A DNA stretch of 64,000 nt, from contig NZ_BAABWQ010000004.1 in NCBI RefSeq assembly GCF_040370365.1, positions 372,001 through 436,000 on the forward strand, given 5' to 3'. Below are positions 25,189 through 34,560 of this stretch, one piece after another. Source of the stretch: Shimia sp040370365. Its GTDB lineage: Bacteria > Pseudomonadota > Alphaproteobacteria > Rhodobacterales > Rhodobacteraceae. Numbering within the stretch: position 1 is the first letter of the stretch; every line of letters begins with the position of its first letter. Position numbers and translations under genes: made by a program. Under the pieces are notes generated by a model. That model was not told the origin of the DNA. It saw only the letters and a list, made by a program, of their open reading frames with translations, and searched no databases.

Positions 25189-26610
25189 ATGACAAACACG
25201 CGCTTTCAACCCTTTGAAACCAACGTAGATGAGGGCACAGCCCTGCGCCTGTTGCGCGCAGCCACTGAGGGCGCAGAGGACGGAGAATTGTTTTTCGAAC
25301 GCCGAAGTGCAGAGGCTTTGGTGTTCGATGACGGCCGATTGAAGACCGCAAGCTATGATGCAGCCGAAGGATTCGGCCTGCGCGCGGTCAATGGCGAGGT
25401 CGCAGGCTACGCCCACTCGTCCGAAATTAGCGAATCTGCCATCAAGCGCGCCGTTGAAACCGCGCGGCTCGCCGTGGGCAGCGGCGGCGGCACTTTGGCA
25501 ACCGGCCCTATCGCCACCAATCGCCGACTTTACACCGACGCGGATCCTATTGGTGGCATCGACTTTCCGGTGAAGATCGAAACCCTGCGCGACATCGACA
25601 TGTTCGCACGTGACCTTGATCCCCGTGTGGTTCAAGTTTCGGCCACGCTGGCTGCATCCCATCAAGAGGTGCACATTCTGCGCCCTGACGGCACCCATAT
25701 TTCTGACGTGCGTCCCATGACACGTGTGAACGTCTCGGTCATTGTCGAAGAGAACGGCCGCCGTGAAAGCGGCGCCGCTGGCGGCGGCGGGCGCATCGGG
25801 CTTGATGGGCTGCTTGATCCCAAAGACTGGCAAGCCAAAACCCAAGAGGCCCTGCGTGTCGCTTTGGTCAATCTAGACGCTGTCGCGGCACCGGCAGGTC
25901 CCATGGAAGTCGTGCTGGGGCCAGGCTGGCCCGGCATTCTGCTACACGAAGCGGTGGGCCACGGCCTTGAAGGCGACTTTAACCGCAAAGGCAGCTCCAA
26001 ATTCTCTGGCATGATCGGACAGCAAGTGGCCTCTAAAGGGGTGACCGTGATTGATGACGGAACCATTCCCGACCGCCGTGGTTCGATCACCATTGATGAC
26101 GAGGGCACACCCTCCGGCAAAACCACGCTGATCGAAGACGGCATTCTGGTCGGCTACATGCAGGACCGACAAAACGCGCGCCTCATGGATGTGTCTCCCA
26201 CAGGCAACGGCCGTCGCGAAAGCTACGCCCACGCTCCGATGCCACGTATGACCAACACCTATATGGAAGGTGGCAGCTCTGATCCTTCTGATCTGGTCGC
26301 GTCTCTGAAGGATGGCATCTATGCTGTCGGCTTTGGCGGCGGGCAGGTAGACATCACCAATGGCAAGTTCGTGTTCTCCTGTACCGAGGCCTACCGGGTT
26401 GAAAACGGCAAGGTCGGCGCGCCTGTAAAGGGAGCCACGTTAATAGGTGATGGTGCGACCGCAATGATGCAGATTAAGGGGCTGGGCAACGATATGGCCC
26501 TTGATCCGGGCATGGGCAATTGCGGCAAAGCTGGCCAATGGGTGCCGGTGGGTGTGGGGCAACCCACTGTTCTGATGGAAGGTTTGACCGTCGGAGGGTC
26601 CGCATCCTAG
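25189..26610 (+). CDS. tldD: Metalloprotease TldD
   Basis: A 473-residue subunit of the TldD/TldE zinc protease, which degrades unfolded or natural-product peptides (microcin B17 processing and CcdA turnover in E. coli). The zinc motif HEAVGH (H253, E254, H258) is intact, so this is TldD rather than the inactive TldE. The C-terminal Cys region KFVFSCTEAYRVENG and AMMQIKGLGNDM-type end are as in the family. ATG 25189 is used; ATG 25179 opens only a 12-codon frame in another phase. tldE is not in the window. A near-perfect FNR box is directly upstream. Confidence 0.95.
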   Translation: MTNTRFQPFETNVDEGTALRLLRAATEGAEDGELFFERRSAEALVFDDGRLKTASYDAAEGFGLRAVNGEVAGYAHSSEISESAIKRAVETARLAVGSGGGTLATGPIATNRRLYTDADPIGGIDFPVKIETLRDIDMFARDLDPRVVQVSATLAASHQEVHILRPDGTHISDVRPMTRVNVSVIVEENGRRESGAAGGGGRIGLDGLLDPKDWQAKTQEALRVALVNLDAVAAPAGPMEVVLGPGWPGILLHEAVGHGLEGDFNRKGSSKFSGMIGQQVASKGVTVIDDGTIPDRRGSITIDDEGTPSGKTTLIEDGILVGYMQDRQNARLMDVSPTGNGRRESYAHAPMPRMTNTYMEGGSSDPSDLVASLKDGIYAVGFGGGQVDITNGKFVFSCTEAYRVENGKVGAPVKGATLIGDGATAMMQIKGLGNDMALDPGMGNCGKAGQWVPVGVGQPTVLMEGLTVGGSAS

Positions 26611-26740
26611 ATCCGCTAACTGTGGTTAATAGCAGCCCAGACCATTTATTTTTGTGTAATGACAATTTTTTCTGGTTTGATTTACGCCCTGTTAACCACT
26701 GAAAGCTTAATCCTTGTCTTGCAAGCAGGCGAGGTTGCGG

Positions 26741-27889
26741 ATGACCGAAGATCGAATTTCTTCCACTCACCCCCAAATCCCACCCACCACGGAGGAAGCG
26801 CGATTGACGCGGCTTCGCCTCTTGCGATCCCGCCGCGTCGGGGCAATAACATATCATCGGCTGATGCGAGAATACGGAACGGCGCAGACGGCACTCGAGG
26901 CCCTGCCCGACATAGCAAGAACTGCTGGTGTGTCTCGGTACACACCCACATCGACCGAAGACGCAGAACGCGAACTGAACACCGGCCGGGCTCTTGGAGC
27001 GCGGCCGCTTTTCTTTGGCGAGGCCGAGTATCCCCGTCTGCTTGCTGAAACGCCTGATGCACCGCCGATGGTGTGGACCTTGGGTCGTGCCGAGCTTCTG
27101 AACACCCCCTGCGTGGCAGTGATCGGTGCGCGCAACGCCTCCTCATTGGGCCAACGCATGGCGCGCCGCTTGGGACAAGAACTGGGAGAGGCAGGTCTGA
27201 CGGTGGTTTCGGGTCTTGCCCGTGGCATCGACGCTGCGGCGCATGAGGCCGCTTTGGAGACCGGCACAATCGCCGTATATGCGGGCGGCCTGTCGCGCCC
27301 CTACCCCGCTAAAAACAATCAGTTGGCTGAAGAAATTAGTGAAAAAGGCCTCTGCCTGTCTGAGCAGCCCCCCACCATGGAACCCCGCGCACGCCACTTC
27401 CCTGCACGCAACAGGATTATCTCTGGCTTGGTGCGTGCCGTTGTCGTGGTCGAGGCAGCCGCCAAATCCGGTAGCCTGTTGACTGCGCGCATCGCATTGG
27501 ATCAAAGCCGCGATGTGCTTGCTGTGCCGGGACATCCTTTTGATGCCCGCGCTGCGGGCGCGAACATTCTTATCCGAGATGGCGCGCTTTTGGTGCGCGA
27601 TGCTGCCGATGTGCTGGAGGCTCTCAACACCTTGCCTATGCGCATGCCCGCCCCCAAAGACACGCCAATCATCCCGCTGGACACGCCGACCACCCCTCCG
27701 CGCAGCCTGCGCGAAACAGCAGCGCTGCACAGCGAGATACTCACCCGACTCGGCCCTTCGCCACTGAGCGAGGATCAGCTGAATCGCGACCTGTCGATAC
27801 GCGCGCACGATCTCACGGCCGCACTTCTGGATTTGGAAATGGACGGCAAAGTCACACGACTTGCCGGTGGTTTGCTGTCCAAAACCTGA
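26741..27889 (+). CDS. dprA: DNA-processing protein DprA
   Basis: Loads RecA on incoming single-stranded DNA in natural transformation; in Rhodobacter it is also needed for gene-transfer-agent uptake. The 382-residue protein has a short N-terminal helical region, the extended Rossmann fold with AVIGARNASSLG (about residue 127), SGLARGIDAAAHEAAL and PARNRIISGL, and a C-terminal winged-helix part (about residues 325-382). ATG 26741 follows GCGAGG; the frame is open slightly further up. Upstream GTTAACC sequences resemble CtrA half-sites, but their spacing is not canonical. Confidence 0.94.
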   Translation: MTEDRISSTHPQIPPTTEEARLTRLRLLRSRRVGAITYHRLMREYGTAQTALEALPDIARTAGVSRYTPTSTEDAERELNTGRALGARPLFFGEAEYPRLLAETPDAPPMVWTLGRAELLNTPCVAVIGARNASSLGQRMARRLGQELGEAGLTVVSGLARGIDAAAHEAALETGTIAVYAGGLSRPYPAKNNQLAEEISEKGLCLSEQPPTMEPRARHFPARNRIISGLVRAVVVVEAAAKSGSLLTARIALDQSRDVLAVPGHPFDARAAGANILIRDGALLVRDAADVLEALNTLPMRMPAPKDTPIIPLDTPTTPPRSLRETAALHSEILTRLGPSPLSEDQLNRDLSIRAHDLTAALLDLEMDGKVTRLAGGLLSKT

Positions 27890-27896
27890 AACGCAG

Positions 27897-28376
27897 TTAC
27901 TCTACGTATTGGCAATAGTCTTCAATGACCGGCCCAAACGCATCACAGATTGGCTTCCATGACCACCAAGCCTCCGTTGCGCCCAGCGTCCAAGTGACCG
28001 CCACCCACATATTTCCGGATTTCTTGTAGAGCACGTCAAACCGCGCGCCATCCATGTCTTCCACATACATTTCACCTCGCGCATTGCCCGGCGTCTGCTC
28101 CAAATCAATTGGCTGCCCACCGGGGCGTTGCGCCTGAAGCATTGCAAACGCGATATCACCTGACACCCGCAGTTCGTTCACCACAAACTGTACCGGCGCT
28201 CCAAGTTGCCATTCTGCGATGGGTCGCACGGCGCTCATCAAATCTTTGCGCTGCTGCGACCCGCGCGCAGGCTCGGTCCAACTTTGTGCCCACGCACTCC
28301 CCACAGTACAAACTGCAACCGTGGCCGCCAAAATCACTCGCTTCAAAAACACGCTATTTCCCTTTCTGTGCATCAT
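27897..28376 (-). CDS. Hypothetical secreted protein
   Basis: A 159-residue protein with a signal peptide (VFLKRVILAATVAVCTVGSAWAQ in part, starting near residue 9), so probably periplasmic. The mature part of about 125 residues has acidic and aromatic character and two cysteines near the C terminus (PICDAFGPVIEDYCQYVE) that could form a disulfide. No enzyme motif is recognised. ATG 28376 or 28373 can be the start; the longer frame to 28442 lacks a reason. It is convergent with dprA (seven bases between stops) and divergent from topA. Confidence 0.75.
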   Translation of the reverse strand: MMHRKGNSVFLKRVILAATVAVCTVGSAWAQSWTEPARGSQQRKDLMSAVRPIAEWQLGAPVQFVVNELRVSGDIAFAMLQAQRPGGQPIDLEQTPGNARGEMYVEDMDGARFDVLYKKSGNMWVAVTWTLGATEAWWSWKPICDAFGPVIEDYCQYVE

Positions 28377-28402
28377 TCTTTTACCGCAAAAACCGACATG
28401 CA

Positions 28403-28431
28403 TTGACAATCCCCCCTTTCGCCCCACATTT
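28403..28431 (+). promoter_or_regulatory. Possible topA promoter
   Basis: TTGACA at 28403-28408 is a perfect -35 hexamer; at 17 bases distance the -10 position holds ACATTT, a weak match. It is placed about 40 bases before the topA start. Only the -35 is convincing. Confidence 0.3.
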
Positions 28432-28472
28432 TTCGCCGCCATAAGGCTCGCGCCGAGTCGAGAGGAAAATGA

Positions 28473-31064
28473 ATGCCAGTTGTCGTCGTAGAGTCCCCAG
28501 CCAAAGCCAAAACAATTAATAAATACCTTGGCTCAGACTACACTGTCTTGGCGTCTTACGGCCACATCCGCGATTTGCCCGCCAAAAACGGTTCGGTGGA
28601 TCCCGACGACGATTTTGAAATGACCTGGGAAATCGGCAACAGCTCCCGCCCCCACGTCAAAGCGATCGCGGACGCCCTCAAAGATGACAACGAACTGATC
28701 CTCGCAACCGACCCCGATCGCGAAGGCGAAGCGATCAGTTGGCACCTTGAGGAAGCGTTGCGCAAACGTCGCGCCATCAAAAAAGACACACCAGTGTCAC
28801 GTGTGGTGTTCAACGCCATCACCAAGACCGCCGTCACCGAGGCCATGCGAAACCCACGTCAGATCGACCAACCGTTGGTGGACGCCTATCTGGCGCGCCG
28901 CGCGCTCGACTATCTTGTGGGTTTCAATCTCTCGCCCGTGTTGTGGCGAAAATTGCCCGGCGCGCGCTCTGCAGGCCGTGTGCAATCTGTCTGCCTGCGT
29001 CTGATCGTAGAGCGTGAGGCCGAAATCGATGCCTTCAATGCCCGTGAATACTGGTCTGTGAAATCCATGCTCGCGACCCCACGTGGTCAAGAGTTTGAAG
29101 CCCGCCTGACCGTATTGGGCGGCGAAAAGCTTGATAAGTTCTCCTTGGAAAACTCCACAGCCGCTGAGCTGGCTGTGCAAGCCATCCAAAGTCGGGACTT
29201 GAAAGTGGCCCGTGTTGAGGCCAAACCTGCCTCCCGCAATCCATCCGCCCCCTTCATGACCTCCACTTTGCAGCAAGAAGCCAGCCGCAAATTTGGCATG
29301 GGCGCCAAGCAATGCATGAACACAGCGCAGCGTCTCTATGAGGCAGGCTACATCACCTATATGCGGACCGATGGCATCGACATGGCACCCGAGGCGGTGA
29401 CCGAAGCCCGAAACGCCATCACGTCCCTCTACGGCGCAGAATATGTGCCTGAAAAACCACGTGAATACAAAAACAAAGCCAAAAACGCGCAAGAAGCGCA
29501 CGAGTGTATTCGCCCCACAGAAATGACCCGCAAACCGTCTGATCTGAAAGTCTCCGAAGACGATCAGCGCAAGCTCTATGACCTGATCTGGAAACGCACG
29601 CTGGCATGTCAGATGGCAGGGGCCCGCATGGAGCGCACCACCGTCGATATCGCCTCCGCTGATCAACAAATCGAGCTGCGCGCCACCGGACAAGTCGTGT
29701 TGTTTGATGGCTTTATGCGTGTCTATGAAGAAGGCCGCGATGATCAAGTTGTGGATGATGATGACAAGCGCCTGCCGCAGATCGCGCAAGGCGAAGCCAT
29801 GGCCAAACGCTCTGTCTCACCAGAACAGCATTTCACCCAACCGCCGCCACGCTACACCGAGGCGACATTGGTGAAGCGTATGGAAGAGCTCGGCATTGGC
29901 CGCCCTTCGACCTACGCCTCTGTGATCACCACCATCCAAGATCGCGAGTACGTTCGCAAAGAGAAAAACCGTCTCTTCCCCGAGGAAAAGGGCCGGATCG
30001 TGACCATTTTCTTGGTGAATTTCTTCCGCCAATATGTCGGATATGAATTCACGGCGAACCTCGAAGAAGAGCTTGATGACGTCTCCGCCGGCGAGCGTAA
30101 CTACAAAAACGTGCTCACACGTTTCTGGAAGGATTTTTCCGCAGCCATCGCTGAGACCAGCGACCTGCGCATTTCCGAAGTCCTCGACATTCTGGACGAC
30201 GCACTAGCGCCACAACTGTATCCGCCACGTGAGGATGGTTCCGACCCACGCATTTGCCCCAAATGTGGTGCTGGTCAACTGCACCTGAAGACCTCACGCA
30301 CCGGCGGCTTTGTGGGGTGTGGCAACTACCCCGAATGTAACTACACCCGTCCGATCTCTGGCGAAGGTGCGGAAGGCTACGAAAAGGTTCTGGGCGAAGA
30401 TGCAGGTGACGAAATCCACCTGAAATCCGGTCGCTTTGGCCCCTACGTACAGCGCGGCGAAGCCACGCCTGAAAACAAAAAACCACCGCGTTCCTCTCTG
30501 CCCAAACAAGGCAAGGAGTTTTTGCCCGGTTGGGGACCCGAAGAGGTGACCTTAGAGCAGGCAGTCACTCTGCTTACCCTGCCTCGTGAAATCGGCGAGC
30601 ATCCTGAAGGGGGTATGATTGCCTCCAATCTGGGCCGCTTTGGTCCCTACATCATGCACCAGTTGCCGGACGAAGAAAAACCGATCTATGCCAACCTCAA
30701 AGAAACGCTCGACGTTTTTGAGATCGGTATGAACCGCGCGATGGAAATGATCACGGAGAAGCGCAACAACCCGGGCCGTGGACGTCGTGCTGCCGCCAAG
30801 GCGTTGCGTGAGCTTGGCGAACACCCGGATGCGGGCGGCCCGGTCAACATCATGGATGGCCGCTATGGTCCTTATGTCAAATGGGAAAAGGTCAATGCGA
30901 CCATTCCAAAAGAGGTCGATGTCAAAGACGTGACTATGGAACAGGCCATGGAATGGATCGTCGAGAAGGCGGGCAAAAAACCTGCCAAGAAAAAAGCGGC
31001 AGCAAAAAAGAAGCCGACTGCTAAGAAAAAAGCTCCGGCGAAAAAAGCCGCCGCCAAGAAATAG
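28473..31064 (+). CDS. topA: DNA topoisomerase I
   Basis: Relaxes negative supercoils by single-strand passage. The 863-residue type IA enzyme starts with the Toprim domain (VVVESPAKAKTINKYLG, then DPDREGEAISWH). The catalytic tyrosine is Y296 in ITYMRTDG. A four-cysteine zinc finger (CPKCGAGQLHLKTSRTGGF with the second pair CGNYPEC) follows around residue 590, then several repeats of GRFGPY/GRYGPY type. The C terminus is a lysine-alanine-rich tail (about residues 825-863) that probably binds DNA non-specifically, as in other alphaproteobacterial enzymes. ATG 28473 follows GAGAGGAAA. It sits downstream of dprA, a common alphaproteobacterial order. Confidence 0.97.
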   Translation: MPVVVVESPAKAKTINKYLGSDYTVLASYGHIRDLPAKNGSVDPDDDFEMTWEIGNSSRPHVKAIADALKDDNELILATDPDREGEAISWHLEEALRKRRAIKKDTPVSRVVFNAITKTAVTEAMRNPRQIDQPLVDAYLARRALDYLVGFNLSPVLWRKLPGARSAGRVQSVCLRLIVEREAEIDAFNAREYWSVKSMLATPRGQEFEARLTVLGGEKLDKFSLENSTAAELAVQAIQSRDLKVARVEAKPASRNPSAPFMTSTLQQEASRKFGMGAKQCMNTAQRLYEAGYITYMRTDGIDMAPEAVTEARNAITSLYGAEYVPEKPREYKNKAKNAQEAHECIRPTEMTRKPSDLKVSEDDQRKLYDLIWKRTLACQMAGARMERTTVDIASADQQIELRATGQVVLFDGFMRVYEEGRDDQVVDDDDKRLPQIAQGEAMAKRSVSPEQHFTQPPPRYTEATLVKRMEELGIGRPSTYASVITTIQDREYVRKEKNRLFPEEKGRIVTIFLVNFFRQYVGYEFTANLEEELDDVSAGERNYKNVLTRFWKDFSAAIAETSDLRISEVLDILDDALAPQLYPPREDGSDPRICPKCGAGQLHLKTSRTGGFVGCGNYPECNYTRPISGEGAEGYEKVLGEDAGDEIHLKSGRFGPYVQRGEATPENKKPPRSSLPKQGKEFLPGWGPEEVTLEQAVTLLTLPREIGEHPEGGMIASNLGRFGPYIMHQLPDEEKPIYANLKETLDVFEIGMNRAMEMITEKRNNPGRGRRAAAKALRELGEHPDAGGPVNIMDGRYGPYVKWEKVNATIPKEVDVKDVTMEQAMEWIVEKAGKKPAKKKAAAKKKPTAKKKAPAKKAAAKK

Positions 31065-31083
31065 ACGCCCGCACAGCAACGCG

Positions 31084-31103
31084 CCCCCGGTTTTAGCCGG
31101 GGG
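31084..31103. terminator. GC-rich hairpin between topA and the TetR gene
   Basis: CCCCCGG (31084-31090) pairs with CCGGGGG (31097-31103) around TTTTAG. It lies 20 bases after the topA stop and includes the stop codon of the convergent TetR gene. There is almost no T-run on either side, so termination is plausible but not certain. Confidence 0.4.
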
Positions 31104-31683
31104 TTAGCGCCGTGTTTAGCATTCCGGTCAACACCGCTTCAAACACAGCTGCCTGCGCACCGGTCTGCGCCACTTCCAACGCGGCCCGGTCAAACGCCGC
31201 TGACAGCACAATCGCCAGAGCCTTGATCTCTGCGCCAGAGCGCTCCGGATGCGCCGCCTGCAGCCCAACCAAAAGCGATTGCCGCCCACCACCCGCGTCA
31301 ATCCGATCCATTTCCGCAGCCCCAAGCACGGCTGGCCCATCCACCAACAAAATCTGTGCGCGTCCGGCAACAGCCATCGTGGCAAAAAACGCGTGGCTGC
31401 CCGCTGCCAAAGCCTGCGACGCCTCAACTGCCCCACTTGCGGTTTCAATCGCTTGCGTCACGTCTGCGGCCTCTGCCTCAACCACGGCTCGAAACAACGC
31501 CTGCTTGTCCTCAAAGTGGTGATACAGCGCGCCCCGCGTGGCCTCTGCCACACGCACTATCTCCGGCGTGCCAGCATCCGCATACCCTTTCTCAACAAAG
31601 ACGGCGCGCGCCGCCGCAATCAGGCGCGCCCGCATCTGGGCACGGCGTTCAACATTGGGCGTCCGGGTGGATTTTTCTTGCAT
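31093..31683 (-). CDS. TetR family transcriptional regulator
   Basis: A 196-residue repressor-type regulator. The N-terminal helix-turn-helix (about residues 15-60) ends with the typical TRGALYHHFEDKQALF. The C-terminal ligand domain is alanine-rich and gives no hint of the ligand. ATG 31683 (MQEKSTRTPN) is used; upstream codons in the frame run through the operator region. It is divergent from a VOC-family gene at 31745, with two repeated operator-like sequences in the 61 bases between them, suggesting that it represses both itself and that gene. Confidence 0.92.
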   Translation of the reverse strand: MQEKSTRTPNVERRAQMRARLIAAARAVFVEKGYADAGTPEIVRVAEATRGALYHHFEDKQALFRAVVEAEAADVTQAIETASGAVEASQALAAGSHAFFATMAVAGRAQILLVDGPAVLGAAEMDRIDAGGGRQSLLVGLQAAHPERSGAEIKALAIVLSAAFDRAALEVAQTGAQAAVFEAVLTGMLNTALTPG

Positions 31684-31684
31684 A

Positions 31685-31724
31685 CATACAGCCTGTTTGT
31701 TTATTGCATACACTCTGTTTGTTT
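31685..31724. promoter_or_regulatory. Twin operator for the TetR regulator
   Basis: Two 18-bp tandem copies, CATACAGCCTGTTTGTTT (31685-31702) and CATACACTCTGTTTGTTT (31707-31724), differ at two positions and start 22 bp apart, about two helical turns. Each contains an imperfect palindrome (CATACAG-C-CTGTTTG in the first). Their location in the divergent promoter region fits cooperative binding of two TetR dimers. Confidence 0.65.
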
Positions 31725-31744
31725 TTATCGAGGAATCGCTTCCA

Positions 31745-32170
31745 ATGAAACCCACCCAATTCTACCCCGTGATTCAGACCAATGATGTTGCGGCAACCGC
31801 AGCCTTCTACCAAAAGCACTTTGGCTTCTCCGCAGCCTTCACATCGGATTGGTACATCCATCTACAAAGCGATGCGGACCCATCGGTCAACCTAGCGGTC
31901 TTGGATGGGCATCACCCCACGGTGCCCGAAGTTGGCCGGGGTCACACAACCCACATGCTGCTAAACTTTGAGGTCGCAGACGCCACAGCGGAATACACAC
32001 GCCTGACCAATCAGGGATTGGAGGTTGTAAAACCCTTGGTCGACGAAGACTTTGGCCAACGCCACTTTATTCTCCGCGATCCCAATGGCGTGCTGATAGA
32101 TGTGATCACCCCAATCCCACCAAGCGCCGCCTTTGCCGTGCAATATACCGATGAGGCGCGCCCGACCTAA
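31745..32170 (+). CDS. VOC family (glyoxalase/bleomycin-resistance fold) protein
   Basis: A 141-residue vicinal-oxygen-chelate protein of the glyoxalase/dioxygenase/bleomycin-resistance superfamily. It shows the paired beta-alpha-beta-beta-beta units: YPVIQTNDVAATAAFYQKHF at the N terminus and HFILRDPNGVLIDVI near residue 120, the latter with the usual metal or substrate side. ATG 31745 follows CGAGGAAT. It is divergent from the TetR gene and probably controlled by it, which would fit a detoxification or resistance role; the substrate is unknown. Confidence 0.9.
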   Translation: MKPTQFYPVIQTNDVAATAAFYQKHFGFSAAFTSDWYIHLQSDADPSVNLAVLDGHHPTVPEVGRGHTTHMLLNFEVADATAEYTRLTNQGLEVVKPLVDEDFGQRHFILRDPNGVLIDVITPIPPSAAFAVQYTDEARPT

Positions 32171-32341
32171 ACCCCAGCGCGAATTTTTCACGGTGTGCTG
32201 CTTGCTGCGACCAACCGGCCAACCCAGCGCCAATTTCGCGCACCGTATCGCGTCTCAGGTGCGGCTCAAGCGGATGTGAATTGCCAGTGGTCTCTCTCTG
32301 GGCCAAGGTCTACGTCAAACGAGCATCATCCAGGAAATGTC

Positions 32342-32932
32342 ATGTCACAAAGCCGCATCACAAGGCGTAGCCTTCTCCTTGCCGCCCCTGCCCTCACTTT
32401 TGGATCTAGGCTTGCATGGGCACAAGACACGGCTACGCCTGCCCCCACTGAGATCGAAACGCCAGAAACCGCGCAGCGCAATATCTCCAGCTTCAAGCGG
32501 CAGGACTGGCGTGACCATTTTGACGAACTTGGCGTGGCCACCATTGTGGCGGACACCACCTCGCGTGCGCTACATTTCTGGGCGGGTGATGGCAGCGATT
32601 ATCGTGTCTACCCCACATCGGTGCCCATGTCCGAGGAGCTCACCAAACGCGGCTACACCAAAATTGTGCGCAAACGCGTTGGCCCTGATTGGACTCCAAC
32701 CTCTTCAATGATCGAGCGTGACCCCACGCTAAAATATATGCCACCAGGGTCGGGCAATCCGCTTGGCACCCATGCGATGTACTTGGAGTGGCCCGCCTAT
32801 CTGATCCACGGAACACATGACACCCGCAAAATCGGCCGCCGCAGTTCCAGCGGCTGTATCGGGCTCTACAACCAGATGATCGCCGAACTTTTTGAGATCA
32901 GCCCAATCGGCACACAGGTTCGCATCCTCTAA
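32342..32932 (+). CDS. L,D-transpeptidase (YkuD domain), Tat-exported
   Basis: A 196-residue periplasmic enzyme of the YkuD family, which makes 3-3 peptidoglycan cross-links or anchors proteins. The N terminus has a twin-arginine type signal (SRITRRSLLLAAPALTFG). The catalytic motif is present: H156 in LIHGTHD and C172 in SSSGCIGLYN. Length is typical of the small alphaproteobacterial ErfK/YbiS/YcfS/YnhG-like proteins. ATG 32342 follows AGGAAA; the longer upstream frame has no support. It appears to be monocistronic. Confidence 0.92.
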   Translation: MSQSRITRRSLLLAAPALTFGSRLAWAQDTATPAPTEIETPETAQRNISSFKRQDWRDHFDELGVATIVADTTSRALHFWAGDGSDYRVYPTSVPMSEELTKRGYTKIVRKRVGPDWTPTSSMIERDPTLKYMPPGSGNPLGTHAMYLEWPAYLIHGTHDTRKIGRRSSSGCIGLYNQMIAELFEISPIGTQVRIL

Positions 32933-33138
32933 CGCAGCCCGAACTTGGTGTGCCAACTGTACATGTTGCTTGGCGCACCGAAGGTTCCTGTGCGCCGAGA
33001 AACAGCGCCTGCGCAACGCAGCAAGTGCGCGCCGTCTGTGCCCCCGTAGTAATACGCCCACCGCCTGCAAACGTTGACTCCCACCTGACGCACCGTCACA
33101 ACTCGGCGCAAATTCCGACGCAAGGGAGAGAGACATTC

Positions 33139-33861
33139 ATGAAAAAGGTATTCAAAAACGCCACCGAGGCGCTTGAAGGTGTGCTGCGCGATGACATGCT
33201 CATCGCGGCGGGCGGCTTCGGGCTCTGCGGTGTGCCCCAAATGCTGCTGGATGCGATCCGCGACTCCGGCGTCAAAGATCTGACGTTTGCCTCCAACAAC
33301 GCGGGCACCGACGGCCACGGCATCGGCATATTGCTGGAATCGCGTCAGGTGCGCAAAATGATGTCATCTTACGTAGGTGAGAACGCCGAATTCATGCGCC
33401 AATATCTGTCAGGCGAATTGGAGCTGGAATTCAACCCACAAGGCACGCTGGCCGAACGCATGCGTGCGGGCGGAGCCGGCATTCCCGGTTTCTTCACCAA
33501 AACCGGCGTGGGAACGGTGATTGCCGAAGGTAAATTTGAGAAGCAATTCCCAACCGGCACAGATGGCGCGATGGAAGACTACATCATGGAGGAAGGCATT
33601 TTTGCTGACCTCTCCATCGTAAAAGCGTGGAAAGCCGATGAAACCGGCAACCTCGTGTTCCGCAAAACCGCACGCAACTTCAACGCACCTGCGGCCACCT
33701 GCGGCAAAATCTGCATCGCTGAGGTCGAAGAGATTGTGCCCACCGGCACCTTGGAGCCCGACAGCATCCACCTGCCCGGCATCTATGTACACCGCATGAT
33801 CCAAGGCAGTGCCGAAAAACACATCGAACAGCGCACCGTGCGCGCGCGCGAGGAGGCATAA
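33139..33861 (+). CDS. scoA: 3-oxoacid CoA-transferase subunit A
   Basis: Alpha subunit of succinyl-CoA:3-ketoacid CoA transferase (or a close CoA transferase), which activates acetoacetate during ketone-body or polyhydroxybutyrate degradation. The 240-residue product has the class I CoA-transferase signature IAAGGFGLCGVPQMLLDAI near the N terminus and GIPGFFTKTGVGT in the middle. ATG 33139 follows GGGAGAGAGA. Subunit B starts two bases after the stop, so the two are one translation unit. Confidence 0.94.
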   Translation: MKKVFKNATEALEGVLRDDMLIAAGGFGLCGVPQMLLDAIRDSGVKDLTFASNNAGTDGHGIGILLESRQVRKMMSSYVGENAEFMRQYLSGELELEFNPQGTLAERMRAGGAGIPGFFTKTGVGTVIAEGKFEKQFPTGTDGAMEDYIMEEGIFADLSIVKAWKADETGNLVFRKTARNFNAPAATCGKICIAEVEEIVPTGTLEPDSIHLPGIYVHRMIQGSAEKHIEQRTVRAREEA

Positions 33862-33863
33862 AC

Positions 33864-34493
33864 ATGGCTTGGGATCGCAATCAAATGGCGGCACGCGCCG
33901 CACAAGAACTGCAAGACGGCTGGTATGTGAACCTCGGCATCGGCATCCCGACGCTGGTGTCCAATTACATCCCCGAAGGGGTTGAGGTGACGCTGCAGTC
34001 TGAAAACGGCATGCTCGGAATGGGCCCCTTCCCCTATGAGGGCGACGAGGACCCAGACCTGATCAACGCTGGCAAGCAGACCATCACCGAACTGCCACAA
34101 ACCGCGTATTTTGACTCCGCGCAAAGCTTTGCGATGATCCGCGGCGGCAAAATCGCCATGGCCATCCTCGGTGCGATGGAAGTCGCTGAAAATGGCGATT
34201 TGGCCAACTGGATGATCCCCGGAAAGCTGGTCAAAGGCATGGGCGGCGCAATGGATCTGGTGGCTGGCGTTGGCCGCGTGGTGGTTGTGATGGATCACGC
34301 CAACAAGCACGGTCAGTCCAAAGTTCTGAAGGCCTGTACCCTGCCCCTGACCGGAAAAGGTGTGGTTGACCGCATCATCACCAACCTAGGTGTCTTGGAT
34401 GTGGTCGATGGCGGCCTGAAAATCGTTGAATGCGCCGAAGGTGTCAGCGAAGACGAACTGCGCGCCGCCACTGAGGCGACCATCGTCGACTGA
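33864..34493 (+). CDS. scoB: 3-oxoacid CoA-transferase subunit B
   Basis: Beta subunit of the CoA transferase; it carries the catalytic glutamate E47 in the SENG motif (TLQSENGMLGMGPFP). NLGIGIPTLVSNYIP precedes it and GGAMDLVAG lies near residue 130. Length (209) is typical. It starts two bases after subunit A and is followed by a strong intrinsic terminator, so the operon ends here. Confidence 0.95.
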   Translation: MAWDRNQMAARAAQELQDGWYVNLGIGIPTLVSNYIPEGVEVTLQSENGMLGMGPFPYEGDEDPDLINAGKQTITELPQTAYFDSAQSFAMIRGGKIAMAILGAMEVAENGDLANWMIPGKLVKGMGGAMDLVAGVGRVVVVMDHANKHGQSKVLKACTLPLTGKGVVDRIITNLGVLDVVDGGLKIVECAEGVSEDELRAATEATIVD

Positions 34494-34511
34494 TCTCCTT
34501 TCAGGAACAAC

Positions 34512-34541
34512 AAAAACCCCGCCAAACCCGGCGGGGTTTTT
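34512..34541 (+). terminator. Bidirectional intrinsic terminator after scoB
   Basis: AAAAACCCCGCC (34512-34523) pairs perfectly with GGCGGGGTTTTT (34530-34541) around AAACCC. Poly-A before and poly-T after the GC stem make it usable for scoB on the plus strand and for the convergent isochorismatase gene on the minus strand. Confidence 0.92.
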
Positions 34542-34560
34542 GTCTACAATCCGCGCTGCG

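Noticed and set aside
26626..26710. CtrA sites before dprA (GTTAACC, TTAA pairs)
   Set aside because: The TTAA pairs are 11 bases apart instead of the canonical 7; half-sites alone are too frequent to claim.
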